The notes under the pieces: model-generated | What the model was told of the DNA's origin: nothing | The model's database searches: none | What the model saw: the letters and a program-made list of their open reading frames with translations, nothing else | Part shown: piece by piece, positions 25,111-39,500 of the stretch | How the letters are laid out: each line of letters begins with the position of its first letter | Position numbering within the stretch: the stretch's first letter is position 1 | Assembly (NCBI GenBank): GCA_013396915.1 | Contig: VWZL01002559.1 | Location: 310,001-374,000, forward strand | DNA from: Stercorarius parasiticus | Lineage: Eukaryota > Chordata > Aves > Charadriiformes > Stercorariidae | DNA length: 64,000 bases | Reading direction: 5' to 3' | Made by a program: the position numbers and the translations under genes

Positions 25111-28100
25111 ATTTGTAGGAGGGCTCTGAGATATCTAAGCATTTACATTTTTTAACAGAGGATGTGTTTAAATCCTGGAAACTTCCAGAGTTTACCAAAG
25201 CACCAAGAGAGAAGCAAAATGTAACCAAACAACTAGGATTGTTTTTCTGTGAAGAGGTAGACAGAAACTAGGATGCCTTTTGCCATACCTTCACTCTAAA
25301 TGTAACTGTTTTGGCTTAAAATGTTTTTGTTCAGCAAGCATAGCCTGCAGTTCTGGCAGCTGTTCACGTGGCCCTAGAGGTAAAGATACTCCTAATAGTC
25401 AATATCATCTGGCAGAAATCTGGTCAGAGCACTAAAGATACAAAGCAATACTTTGATGTTACCAGGAGATGTGGTCAGCAAGTACCAGGATTAGGTGTAA
25501 TAGCTACCATAATTTACGAGAGAAATGGAGTTAAATGGACGTATTAGATCTAGATGTAGCCTTGACTGTCCTGTAAGGTTAGCCTCAAGGGAAAAGTGTA
25601 CTATATTTTCCTAATTCAGCCATAAGAGAAGTGTTAATGATTGAGCAGAGAGCCACATCTGATTGGATGTCTAGCACTCAGAATGAAATGCAAAGAGAAA
25701 ATATTGGTATGGATTGGAAATTTTTAGGCCTTTGACTCATCTCAAACTGGCAACAGAATGATCAGTAAAGTCGGCAGTCACCTCATTTGCAAAAACAGTC
25801 TAGCATCTCCATGTGAAGGGACAGATAAGATCCAGCCATTTCATTTCTGCTCAGCCTGAGCTTCATTGAAACCATCTGGGTTTCACTAAACTCTACAATA
25901 CTTGGCAAGGATACAGGGAGTGACCACACTGAAAAGATGGGTGGAGCCATTGTATGTAATGTCGTGTAAAGAAGACTCACTTCTATTTTAGCTGTAAAAT
26001 CAGGAATGTCTCTTAAAGGAGTCTCACAAGCATAAAATTACCATGACTAAAACATTTCTAATAACCTGTCACAATATACTGACAAGAATTGATTGGAACT
26101 CGTGAACCGGGCTGATGACATACATTTACAGCTGTAGTACCCTACCTGCCTGAAGACGATTTAGCTCTCTGCTTAATATCTATACCAAAAAATACCTGTT
26201 TAGATTCCCAGGAGATGTGTTTTTTTCCTAGTTTCATCAGAAGGGTTTTTTACCTTTTACCTGATTTTGCTTTTCTTTCCCCTCTTTCCTTTTGTCTTTA
26301 GGAGAATACTTCCTGGTAATGTGTTTTATAGAAACAGGCATTTTAATAGGCTAAGCTGGTTATATTTGCACACTTAATGAAAAACATTTCTTCTAGCATG
26401 TTAAAAAAAAAAAATCAAGCAAGACACTGTGCAGCTTTTAGGCATATTTTTCAATAATGGCAGCCTTTAGCCTTAAATTCTTTTTCTTTCTTACGGAAGA
26501 TGAATACTGCACAAGAGACTATTAAATAAGTTAGTATCTACCAGGCCTTAGAGTGAATTTCCATTTTTATAAGTGGCATTGTTATTGTATATCACATTTG
26601 ACTGAAAATGCTTCCTGGCTTATCTCCAGTTTGAACACTGATATTGTAGTCGATATTAACTGGCCCCTATTAACTAGCAGTCAAGGCAGAGGAGATATAT
26701 GTCTGCGCTTTAGGAAGGGGTGTATAAGTCACAGGATTTAAGAATGTAATTTACTTTAAACATGCACTTCATTTGTCATTCTGAGTAAAGATGTTTGCTT
26801 GAGTCAGGATCCAAGTAGGCCATCTAGTTAAATATCTTTCTGCTCTGAGAAAAGAATCCCTCAACAAGTTCATTGTCTATTTTAAAGCCCGTGTGATGAA
26901 GATTGTAAAGTCTTTGATAGAGAAATTCTTGCTTTTTTATGTTCTGTTCATAATCAAAGAAACCCACACAAAATTAGAGTATCTCTGTGGAGATCTACAA
27001 ACAAAAATATTAGTCTAGCCTTGTTCATTTGCTTTTACGGGAGGCTGAAAGTGAGAATGAGCCTTAGCTCACCCACACCCCAAATTCAATGTAGTGGCAA
27101 AATGCTTGGAAAACTTCACATGAACAGAAAACAAAACTTAACAGTAGTTTTTCAAGTTGAAATTGTCAACAGATTGTTTAATCAGACTACATATTAGAAA
27201 GGAAGTAAACAGGTGGAATTTCTGTTGTTTTTCCAGACATTAAGAACGTTCTAAGACTGAACCCAAGGCCAGAGTCCATCCCTTTGCGTTGAGTTGCACA
27301 CTCTCTTCATTGGTTAATCCGTTAGAAGGGGTAGGGTTGATGGGCTTTTGCTATGAATTCTTTCTGATTTCTCGCAATTAAAAATAGAATAAAAAGAGAC
27401 CAACATTGCTAATTACATTTATATTACACATTTAAAAATTTAATTGAAAGACAAATATGGTTTTACGCAGTGGTATGCAAATCAGAAAACTTCAAAATTT
27501 GACATTGTCTTACAGCTTTTATTCTGCTTACAAACTCAAAAGTAGATATTTGCAGGTTGATAACTCCATGGAACACCTGGGGGTTTTTAGGATAAAGTGT
27601 TTCTGCTCAAAGCTGTTTTTGTGGGGAAAATTTAAACATTAAAATATACCTGCCTGTGTGCAGTGTAATATTAAAAAAATAATTTATTTCCTTTAGATTA
27701 TCTTATGCATGGAAGTAACACAGTAAAAACTGAACTTGATAAATCTAAAAATATCTTCCTTCTAGGACAAATATTTAGTTTTGTCTTCTCCCTGCCTTCA
27801 GCTGTCCAGCTAACTGTAATTAATTTAAAGTCAGCAACAACGAAACACTATCCTGAGTATCTATAATCAAGGATGAGCCTTATTAAGCAACAAGCAAAGA
27901 ACTGTTACAAGAATAAACATTCTGCACTTAGGAGCTCTGAAAGTTTTATTAAATACTGAATAGTTCCTTTTTCAGTACTGAATACAATTGAATTAGTCCA
28001 GCTTTGCAATATCACCACCAGCAAACTATTCTCATTTTAGTTTTGCAAAAACCCTCTGTCAAAAAGATTATCCTGTTGAGTGTTATCTTGACTACCCAAT

Positions 28101-31100
28101 TTTGAAAAGTATACTGAACCTGGATCAATTTCAAAACACAGCAAGAGCACAGACAAAATGGCAGGAAAACGGTGCTCCAAAGCAATCTTCCCTTTAAAAG
28201 TCTGCAACTTTTGGACCCTGATCTTGCCAGAAATCTGCTCATCCATTTTTCTGTGTGAGTTTAATGCTTTTTTTCTTAAACATAAACAAATACATTAAAA
28301 AAAAAAAATCATTGCTTATCTTTGGTCCTCCTTACAGCATTTTCCTGTTTGGAAACATTCCAAAATTCTTTTTTTAACGTATTTTCTGTTCTACTTGTAC
28401 CTTTCAACTAAGATGAATACACCAAACACCAAATATTCCAGATTTTCTGCTTTGCTTCCTCCTGTGTGTTGCCTGTGATGAGGATCCCTAGAACTGGTGA
28501 TGAATTACCAGAAAGCCCCAGGAGAGCACCAGGTGGTGGCTCTCAAAGATTACATCCCAGTCCCACTCAAATAAAACATACTGCAAGACACGAACTGCTT
28601 AATTCTCCTGTAAGCACTACTCCTTCTCTATGTTATTCTAGATAAGAACGGAAACGCTCAGATTGCCTTATTTTCATTAAATACTGAAAGAAACGTTTAT
28701 AGACTGTCTTATTCTTCATATTGTCACTATTCTGTTTTCTTATGTGTGTACATGTTCTCTTAAGGTATGTTTTAATCACAATAATTTTTAGGATTTCCTT
28801 CCATTACTTGCAACTTTTGCTCTAAGACTGCTTAGAAAGAGGCTTCATTTTTAAATAAAATTAAATAAATAGAGGAGGAGGAGGGTAACATTTTACTGTT
28901 CATACAAAAAGATTCACTTTTGCAGTTCCAGCTATTTAGGAAAAGTAAGTTAGAGACTCCTTTTCTTCAGAATTTTTTCCCAGTAGTGATGTTCTTATTT
29001 GTTTTTACTAAATTACCCTTCTTGGTGTTTATATTAATTACTGATCAGGGCTGCTCAGTCTCCTTGTCTGGACAGGCTGCAAAAGAACTAATAAAAAAAA
29101 AATAAAAAAAATCTGAAGACAGTAGGTTGAGCACTCCGACAATTTAGGAAGGGCTAACAGATAATAAGAGGGAGTCTCTAGGAAAGCTAACAACCTCCAT
29201 GCTTGTTGTTTGGAGACTGAAATATAGGAAAATAAATAGACATTTATTGTATATAATCAAATTTGTCAAAATGAATAGTGAGAAAAGCTTAGAGAGATAA
29301 ATAAATGAACTAGCTTTGGTAATAGTTAACAAAAGCACATCCTGAAATCTTTCTTTGTAAGCAATAGCACCCCTACCAAATACTGTGAGCATAGGTCTAA
29401 TTTATACAGGATACTGATTTCATGTTATTTGAAACTGGAATTCTGGTAACTAACTATCCTAATTCCTTGCATATGACACTTCTAGTGACATCTTAAATCT
29501 TAATCTTGTGGGGGATTTTCTGAGATGCTGAATGGTCTTCAGGACATGCATGCCTCTAGCTATTAGAAATCTGTGTGTTCCAGTTTCCCTCCATACTTCA
29601 CATTTTATGAGTATTAATTAGCTTTCAGGTGAACTCAATGGCCCATTCATTGCCATATCCAGGCTATAAGATTTCAGATGCTGGCCAACCCATAATGATT
29701 TAAGTCTTGTGTAATTACAATTCTATTTATTTAGAAATGATAGATTGGAAGAATGTAAGGATATACCATGACGGAAGGTTCTGCATTCAGGAGGCAAAAG
29801 TAGTGAGGGCATAATTTCTGGGGACAAGCCAGATCCCTGCAGTTCTCAGCCTACTTTTCAGATTTTGCACATATTGTTCCCAGCAATCTCAGTGTGGTTA
29901 GGATTTACCAAAGGACGTTTAAATTTAAGAGTCATTTTCAACAGCAGCACAGTCCAGTCCCTGAAAAAAAGGACCTGGTGTGAAGTTCAGGGAGCACCCA
30001 AGTGTTGAACAGAGAGCATGGAGGCAAGGAGGAGCTGCAGGTTCTGAGCTGAGCCATGGTGAAAAATGAGGCTGCTCAGGCAAGAGTGGAGAATGGAAAT
30101 GGAGCACGCACTTCAGATATAACGAGAAGACAAGAAGTTGGTGGGATTGACAGCAAGTAGAGGAAGGTAAGAAGGTTTTCATGGTCATTTGCAGCTTTTC
30201 TACTTTTCCAAGTATGTTTTTCAGAGTTGAACTCCATGTCAACAGACGTCAAGAATATCTTCCTGTGGTATAGGCATCAGTGGCACAGTTAACTATTATT
30301 CACTGGTCGTTTGCCCTTGCCATTACAAACTCAATATACACACAACTTTTTTCCACCAAAAATATCCCATCTGAGTGAAAATAATCCAACACTTCAAAAC
30401 AGCAAAACAAAAATCCCAAACCCACTAAACAAAAGCAACCAACCAAACAAAACAGCCTGCTAAATCCTTCGATTTCTCTTTCATCCACTTACACAGGCTA
30501 GTCGCCAAAGAAAAAGATATAGCACAAAGTAAATTTGAATTTTGCAGCAGGCTTTTGATCAATGAATTTTGGAACCTCTGGGATGTGCTAAAAAATATCA
30601 TTTCATTTCTGTTTGGAGCCTAGCAGCTGACTATTTTGTTGCTTCTTGGCTTTGTCATCTCTTGCACTTTTTTAGGTCCAATTATAACAGATCTAGTAGT
30701 GAAACATAGTAACATGATTGTTTATTAATTGAATGGTTTTATTGCTGAAAGGAGAAAAAAAAGTTCTATTTAAATTCTAGCCATCATCACTATCAATCTT
30801 TTTCAAAGGGAAAGCAGCCTAAAATATCAAGATAAAGGTGACTTTCATATCTCCATGACATCATTATTTCACTAACGTTTGTTAAAATGAATAAACAGGT
30901 TAACAGAGCTTTCTGTAACTTCACCCAAATTGATTGAACCGATTCACTCTTTTATTTCCTTGAGCATATAGCAAATAAGTAAAGAACATTAAGACTACTG
31001 TGAAGTATTTTGAGAAAGCAGGCTACACATCCGTCATTACCCATAATTTGGAACCCCGAGTCAGATTTAATCTTAAATAATTTATTTTAATATCAAAAGA

Positions 31101-31864
31101 TAAAATTTGTCCAAAATGACAGCTGAAGCTTGGTGAACTCTTCTCATAAATACTATTCAATTCTAAATCGTCGCTTCGCTTTGTATCCTGGTAGTGAGTA
31201 ACAGCTTTCAATGGGGCCCTGCAGTGCAAAATACCAAGACTTTGATATCAAGAATTGTTCTTCAGGATATTCACATCACTCTGGAAGAAGTTATCAATTG
31301 GAGCTTCTGTTATCCAGTACAATCACTGTATTAGGCTTGAAATACATTGCTCTCTGTGATCATACACAGTGGGGAAACAGGATCCAGATAAGTCTCAGTT
31401 GTAGAATTCCCCCATTACTAACAACATTCTGATTTTCTTACTGTGGTTGGCTGGAGTCCTTAGGCATTGAAATTTTCTCGTCTGTCTCTCTGCCAGACTA
31501 TGGTGATAGTTTTAATCTTTTTATTAATTTAGCAGATGCAACAGGTCACAAATGAAATGTGGTCAAAACCACTATCTTAAATATACCTGGTGATTAATTG
31601 TTTGCTATCAGCTATTGCTACCAAGAGTGGCTTAGGTGTTATCTATTATGTACCAGTTACCTTAACTATGAGTCTCTATAACTTTTTCTAAGTAGTATCT
31701 CTTATTGGTAATTTTAATATTAATGTGCTGTAGAGTGAGGATAGGCTTTGAATTTCAATTTACTCCACATCCAGATGTCCATAACCTTCTGTCTGCAACT
31801 GGATTTTAATGCCACTATAGTTTTGGAGGAAACTTTTCTGGTATTTTGGACTTAGAGCTTTTCT
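25111..31864. other. Noncoding; no gene recognised
   Basis: No exon-like segment was seen. It contains an A/C-only tract at 30393-30453 and a 105-codon minus-strand open frame at 29925-30242 in a locally GC-richer patch. That frame has no recognisable domain and is probably chance or part of an unseen noncoding transcript. Confidence 0.45.
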
Positions 31865-31945
31865 TGGGGGTTGGAACTAGATGATCCTTAAGGTCCTTTC
31901 CAACCCAAACCATCTCAAACCAGATCAAATCTATGATCTCAAACA
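31865..31945 (+). mobile_element. CR1 LINE 3'-end fragment
   Basis: Carries the plus-strand CR1 terminal signature: TTGGAACTAGATGATCC followed by AAGGTCCTTTCCAACCCAAACC and a degraded ATCTATGATC tail. Only the last 80 or so bases remain, typical of extreme 5' truncation. It is the only CR1 copy here in plus orientation. Confidence 0.85.
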
Positions 31946-33354
31946 TGCTTTGTAACTTTGCTTTATGCTTTTTAAAAAATATATTTTAAAAATGATCACT
32001 CTTTCAAGATGTTAGTATTATCTAGGTCTAAATCTGGACATTAAAAACTTCCTTTGAAATGAAAGCCATATGGGGCAAATGGAATACAAATGAATTTCTA
32101 TTCCAAATACTTTCAGAACCCAAGGATAAGGAAGTCAAATATGAGGTTTTGCTTTGCGACCTCTTTTGGAGCATCTGGAGTTACTGGAGTAATTTAGACT
32201 AAATCTAAATAGTTATGCTTTTTCTGAAACATATGTATGCCTTCAGAAACTAAATCATATTTTGAAAGTTTGGGAAAATATGCTTTTGATACATAACACT
32301 AGAAATCCGAAACATTAGAGTTAGCACTTCCTCTTTAAATATGAAAAGTATAAAGGCCAAGATCTCAGGCAGAAGGGAACTACCAAAAAGCACTTTGCTG
32401 ATGACAATTACTATAAAGCATTGCAGAGATGGCTCTCGTCCAAAATTTCAGGAACACCTGAAGATGGCTAGGTTTTGGCTTCAGATGTGCCATACAGGAT
32501 GAAATAGATTCCCTTGAGAACCTTGTTAATTTATTTAGAAGTAGTAATGTTTCTCCAGACTATTGCCAGTACAACTTTTCAAAGCTAGTGATTAGGCGGA
32601 ATGCCTTTTATTAGACTTTTTGATGGTCTAGGGTGACACTATGTGGCTAATCTGAGCACAAAAATATCAATTGCAAGTTATCTCTTGGAATAACTCAGAA
32701 TGAAACTGATCTAACCTGTTAATTCTAATGCTATACAGGCAAGGTTAGAGCAGATCAGGTTTTATGAATGCGTTATATGAAGTGGTGAGCATGTCTGAAC
32801 TTTTTGTTTTTAACTACTGTAACCTTCACAGAAAATGGCTTGACAAATACATGCGACAATGAAAGATGTGATTGCACTGAAAGTATATATACTCTGCCTT
32901 AAAATGGATAGAAGAGTTAGCCTGTGGTCTAATCCTTTCAGAAAGAGAAAAAATATTTATAGAATTTCTTTGATACTGTCCACTTTTATCTGTCATCACC
33001 TGTGTTTTCCTAAGGCTATTAGGAAACAAACAGCAGGCAATGTTCTTAGTCCAACATCTTGATCTCTTTCCTGTTAGCTTGAACTTCATTCTGTTTTCTT
33101 TGTCCCTGTTCCTCTCCCTCTCACTTCCCCCCTCCCTGGAATAACTGCTTCCGGATCATCTATTCACATGGATGTGTACACTCACAATCTAATTCTGCAG
33201 ATAATACCGGACCTCTGCATTTGCATGGATACTTGTCAAACTTCTTTATCCCTACAGTTCATATTCATGGATGGCCTCACACATGTTTGGATGGCAGTCC
33301 ATTTCAGCTCGTATATTTTGAATGAAATATAGCTCATAATTCCACAGATTTGGG
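31946..33354. other. Noncoding between two CR1 fragments
   Basis: AT-rich DNA without recognisable exons or repeats. Short open frames on both strands at 32826-33089 overlap each other and look like chance. Confidence 0.45.
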
Positions 33355-33566
33355 ATAGAATCACAGAATAGAATAGAATAGAATAGAATAGAATAGAATA
33401 GAATAGAATAGAATAGGTTGGAAGGGACCTTTCAGATCATCTAGTCCAACCATCAACCTAATGCTGACAAAAAACACTACTAAACCATGTCCCTTGGACC
33501 ACATCGACCCATCTTTTAAATACATCCAGGGATGGCGACTCAGCCACTTCCCTGGGTAGCCTGTTT
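33355..33566 (-). mobile_element. CR1 LINE 3'-end fragment with expanded pentanucleotide tail
   Basis: After the pentamer array, the plus strand reads GGTTGGAAGGGACC and then an ATCTAGTCCAACC stretch, the inverted CR1 3' untranslated region. It continues to the conserved ACTAAACCATGTCCC and CCACTTCCCTGGG words that end the CR1 ORF. Similarity is lost near 33566, so about 200 bases of element remain. Confidence 0.92.
33364..33415. repeat. (AGAAT)n pentanucleotide microsatellite
   Basis: About ten perfect tandem copies of a five-base unit (AGAAT on the plus strand, ATTCT on the CR1 sense strand) replace the usual two or three ATTCTATG-type 8-mers at the CR1 3' end. It probably expanded by slippage from the element's own tail and is a likely length polymorphism. 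Confidence 0.95.
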
Positions 33567-36500
33567 GAACAAAGCTTCACCAGTTCTACCCCTTAACAAT
33601 TCAAAGTCAACAGCTTATGAACTTGTCCAAGGAAAACCCCCTTTTTATGAGTCAACATTGAATGCAGAGGGGTAGCCATAAGCTTTTAATATGCTAAATA
33701 TATCAGTTCCTGTTTAAAGATTTTTGGCATGCACCAGCATATCATCTGGGAAAAACAGTTGGAGTGTGACATATTGTGCAGCACCCTCCAAGTGGGTCTC
33801 AACCTGACAGATATTCATCACTTTAAATTGCCTCAGGCCTTATCTTGCTATGAAAGCAACTCTCTTTTGTTGTCCTTCAGATGCAACTCCATTTTCAGGT
33901 ATCCACTGTTAAAATTCAGGGTCAAAACCAGTTTCAGCCTGCTACAATATCCAGGTATCATCTATTGCAGCAATGAGTAAGGACTTTCATAATTCAAGCT
34001 GTTTTGTATAATCCCTACATAATTAGATCCTGCTCTTCCTTCCCCACCCCCTACTCTTCACTTAAACTGTGAGTGAGGCTATTTTAATGGTGTTTATACT
34101 TCTTTGATGCAATTTCCCCAATGGCTTGCCCAGCCCTTTTCCCAATTTTCTGTAGTGTTTGCCTCAGAACTAACATAAGTTTGTTTTGGATTCAGAGATT
34201 GTCCTAAACCAGACTGTCTCCTCAGCTACTGTACTTGTCCCATATTTAAACCCACAGCTGGAACAAATCTAATAATACTTCTGGGAATGGACCTTCCTTG
34301 TTGTCCCTTCATAGTTTTTTTTTTTTGTATACCAATATTTACCACTGATGCAGTTTGTGACCATGGTTCCCTGTCTCATAGTTTTCAGCTTGTCAGAGAC
34401 ATTGAGCAACCGTAAGTCTATCTCTCCTTCAGAGCCATGAAAATTTTGCCCGTTAAGGATCACCTGAGATGTTGACTCTCAAACCAGATTTCAGTCATTT
34501 CCTTAGCTCTTCCAATAGTCACTGCTGCTATTAGAATTTCTATCCCTAGATAGTATTTTTGCATCAGAACAGTTCCTTTCCACATGATTTGTTTATCCAA
34601 AGGGAATTTCTATGGTTTGCTAGACACCTTTCCTTGCATTTATTACATAGTCACATAGTAAAAGCCATCCTGAATATTTTGATTGTCTGTAACTATCACT
34701 TGAATTTTAACATTGGCCCCCAAAAATTAAATCTTAAAAGTTGTAAGTCAACACCATATTACAATCATATTTAAGACAACCTAGATATTTGCAATAGGAA
34801 TCTGGGGGTGGGTACAGGTAGAAGTAATGCCTAACTTTTTTGAAGTAGGTCTGGTCTCATATTTTCTTAGCAGGGCCAAAACGTTTCCATGTATTTCATT
34901 GATCCAAGACACAAGGAAAAGGCAGACCTACAAAGTTTATCCCCTAAAGCTTAGCCTTCTAAACCTCCGGCGGATGGGCTTTCACCAAGCCAATGAAAGA
35001 GTATCCAAGTCCTATCTTACAATAGGAAGGATTGTTTCTGTACAGTTCCCTTCAGCAGTAGCACTCCGTATGTTCCAGAAATTAAGAGATGCTGCTTACT
35101 AGTCAGTCAGCCAGCTAGAATTATCATTTAATCCATTTCTGTGGTGAAGGAAATTAACACTATTAAGCTCTTTAAAGTAGTTTCCACCTTCCCCACAAAC
35201 AGACATTTTTGCTATTGCAAGGATAGAGTCAAGTTCTGACACAATTTTGACAAACTCTTGCAACATTACTGACCTAGAAGCTCTCGGCTGATCATGATTT
35301 GTAAGTCAAATGGCCCTTACTTACAGGCCAAGTAAATTGATCGGTTGTCAATTTGTCTTTCAAGTCATTATTATCCAGTTGACGGCCTCTGCTAGAAGTT
35401 TTGGTCTCACCATCTACCGCCAACCAATGTACTCACCACCAACACTGACGGTAAGCTTCTCAATGACACTTCAAGTCCTAGAACTAAGTGTAGCTAATTC
35501 AGGACCTTTCCTGGATACACGCTCCACTGCATTTTTAGATCTTCAACTTTAAGCTATATGCTAGAAGACAAACAATTCATTATCCTAAATTTTCACATGG
35601 ACTGTACTGCTAATGAGAAAAATAAGTATCCTATTGAGTTTTCCACTAGAAGAAAGCTGTGTTGTCCCTCTGTTTCCTTGTCACAATGGTTTCAGCTAAC
35701 TATTCCACAGAGTAACCCGATTGCTTTTCAAAGGTGTGAAATCAGAAATGTAACTGTTAAATGAAGCTTTGACAATCTGCATAACTAGTGGGTAGATTTG
35801 AAGGCCTGTGTTTAAAAATATTATAAGAAAATACAATGACAAGATGATCAGAAGAGAGCCAGTCTGTTTAAGAAATTAGAAATTAATTTATACCTGCTGG
35901 AGGGTATATTATTCCCCTGCTTTGAAAGAGATCAGAAGGGTTCCTACTCTTATTTTTATAATCCAGCTGCCAAAACCAAAATACACTCCACAGCAGTTAA
36001 AAAAAAAACAAAACCAAAAACAAATGACAAAAACAAAAAAAACACCGCAAACCAAAAAAAAAAAACCAACAAAAAATAGGTAAAAAGAAGGGAAAAAAAT
36101 TAAAACTTATCAGAAAACAAAAGCAATTCTTAGAATTAGTTGTTTGTTTTGATCAGAACAACAACATATAAGGGACTTCTTCAAAACTCAGCAGTTTTCT
36201 GGGAATTACTGAAGCTTGAAGAGAGTGTTTTAAGTGATAATCTGCTGTTTTCGTGGTGCTGGTGGACTGAAAAAAGCGATGTTAATGAGATTCAGTTCTA
36301 GTGTAATGTGTCTTTTACAGCTGTATTTTAATTATTCAGAGGGCATCCAGAATGGGTGAATGAACACAATTTCTATTCTATAGAAAGAAAAATTCATTTT
36401 GAAGATGAAGTTTAGATAATTTGTAAATTACTCATTCTCCATGTAAAAGTGCTGATGCGGTGAAAGTAACTGTTATGTGTAGGGTATTCATTAAACCTGC

Positions 36501-39500
36501 AGAGGAATAGACAGATCTATTTGCACATTGGTGAAAATACGCAGTGGTGGTGTGCAGTGTAGGCTGTAGGATCTGTAGAGAACGTGATTTTACACTCTTG
36601 CCCACTATTGTTATTCATAACACATTCTTCAAACCTGGGTTATATCAGTTATATTTTCAACTCGGTCTGAATGAGAGTATTTCTTATCGCATGGACCATT
36701 AACATTGTGGAGAGTGCTCTCTCCCCGCATTGGTACCACAATCAAAGGATTGCATCTGCACCATGAAAACTGAGTATGGGAAATCATTACAGTTATTATC
36801 ACATGCATTACCATAGTCCCTAGATCCTGGAGCATTCAGGCTGTGTTATACTGTACACTACTTTAAAAAAAAGCAGCTAGCAATTTTTAAAATTACACCA
36901 CTCAGGAATTGTTATATCAATGCAGCGTAATGTTTTTCTCCCATGACTCTCAAAGACAAAAACCAGCCTTTTATAACATTAGAAACTAATGCAATCCAAA
37001 TCTTGAGACTAAAAGATCCTGTTCTAATTCATATTGTGTCCAGCGTCCCTTCTGTCATCCCTCTCTGGCAACTGCTTCTCTGTATAGATGTGTTAGGAAG
37101 GTTAATGGATATTGCACAAATCTGACAGGTTTACAAGCCTTTGTGTGACACTCTACATGTACAATAGCAATTTTTTCAATGACAAACCTCTGAGGGTTTG
37201 TCAGAGATCGTAGGGACAAGAACAGGTCACCATAGTTTTTGGAAATATAATACTGTTATTTGTTTTTTCAGCTTTCCATATCAAAAAGCACATCTGTGTA
37301 CTCTGACTGGAAATTAGCTATTTTTTATTCAAAAACCTGTTCCTGACATTTCCCAATGTCTGAAACCAAAACGTATTAATCTTGTGGCAACAATTCATTG
37401 CATTGCTATAGCGTTACCTCAGCCTTTAGTGCCACAAGCAGGACATAAAAATGAATTGCGTACTCTCTTAATTTCAGTATTATAATCTGAAGGATAGGCT
37501 GAAAAACCTAACACAGAAATTACTCCAAGAAACTTGATAGATTGAAATTGAAAATTATCACTGCAAAGGGAAATGGAGGTCCACTATGTAAGAGAAGGTT
37601 CTGAAAAACCCAAAAACCCCAAAACCAACCAAACCAACCAACAAAAACCTCCCTTAAAGCTAAACCAAAACATTAGTTCCTTTCTCTGCACCAACAGATT
37701 TTAAAATATTTAACGTCAATACTACACACACTACTGCTTGCATCATAATTTCTTGAGCTATGTAAATTAAGCACAAGTTTGATCAGTAAGAGAGACTGAT
37801 GGAGTTTAGTTTTTCAATAAATTTTAAGATGTATCAGAAGGATCTTTAAGATTTGATTGATTTCCAGTGTAGGTAATTCCTATCTCAATTCTGCCTCCCT
37901 ATTTAGACAGCAATACATCGTAACATTAATTTATGCCTTGCTTATAATCAAGGATTGTTTTAATCACAGAACATGGCTTCTCACACTGAGATACAATGTG
38001 CTTCCACATCAGTGAAGATATCCTAGAAAGTAAACAACCACAAAATTAACATACAATTCCATAGTTCTCTTGCACCTTTAATTGCCTTCTGTCAAGCAAC
38101 ACGCAAAAAGCACTGATAGCACTAATGGGAAAGCTTATGCTTGGGTGAACTCACAGCAGGGAAGTGATGGCTACTGAAATAAGTAAAAGATATCCGTGGT
38201 CTATCAGTTGAAATGTGAAATAAAGAGTAACTGTGAGATATTGAAAGCTAGAGAACAATGTATTAAAATGCAGAACACTGTAATTTTTCATTAATTATAG
38301 AAATTAGTTCAATCATAGTTCTCTGAGTGCAATTTCAAAATATAGCAATTAGAACAAAAGTGAGAAGCAATGACAACAAATGAAATCAGATTCCAAAATT
38401 TTGAAATAATTAGTGTGGATCTGGACTAGTAGGTTGTAAATGCCCCTCATGGCCATCAAAGGCAATCATGGTTTTGGGATGAGAGTATAAAAGCAGTATT
38501 TCCTCAGGGAAGCTTTGCTGCACCATTCTGACCCATAAAAGCCCAAATCTTACCAGGAAGTTTCTGAACTCTCTAATGACAAGCAGCATAATAAGAGACA
38601 GACAAAAAGAGCAAGAATATAATGGACTATAAATCAAAATAGGGGTGGAGTAGGAGGAGTGTCTATTGATGCAATAGACAGCACTTACTAACTTCACCAG
38701 GAACCTCTCTTCCAACTTTGCTTAGTACCACGCTGCAGGTCAAGGACATAATATTTGAACAGAAATGAAATACTCCACTGAGCCTTTCCAAGAAATTAAA
38801 TGTTGTATGCTCTCCTTTACCATATTCTCAATTTATTAACTTTACCTTGTCAGCAAACCAGTGTATAGCTGTTGAAGCTGGTCTGTCCCATAACACCACC
38901 ACACAGCAGAATTCTTCTCCCCTGCTTCCCCCATGAAGTATTCTCTGTTAATGTGCTTGGTTGTTATTACATCAATGCTTCATCTCCAGTAGCTCACACA
39001 CCTGCAACTACTACATCTATTCAAGCTGACTGCAATTTTTGGTGGTTTTGATGCTCATTATATCTGCAAATCAGATAAATCTATGATTGTTAGTAGTAGA
39101 AATAATATAGCTCAGAGGTTTGATTTTAATAATTGCTTAGATACACAGGACTGTTAACAACATTATACTTTCTGGATACCTAGTACTTCTGCAGAACAGG
39201 ATGTCAAAAGATTTCTTTTGCACCTGCTGGTTTTGTTGGTTTGCAAATGCCAACAGTCCTCTCATTACAAGATTTCAAACACTTGTACCTTTTGGCTTAG
39301 CCTGTAATTCAGCTTCAGCCACTGAAGTCTTGAAAAAGTTCCTGATAGATGTTAGCTACATTTTTCTTTTGGAAAAAAAAAAAAACCCACGAACTTTTTT
39401 TCTGTGAGAAGACCATTGTTTAAACCAGAGGCAAAATTTGCTTTTAAATTTTGCAAGCTTAATAACCATAGCAAAACTGTATGTTTTGTAAGGAAGGACA

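Noticed and set aside
29925..30242. 105-codon minus-strand frame as a gene
   Set aside because: No domain, no splice or promoter context, and a locally GC-richer base composition explains the lack of stops.
38410..38715. 101-codon minus-strand frame as a gene
   Set aside because: No recognisable family and no splice context; the length is within chance expectation for 64 kb in six frames.
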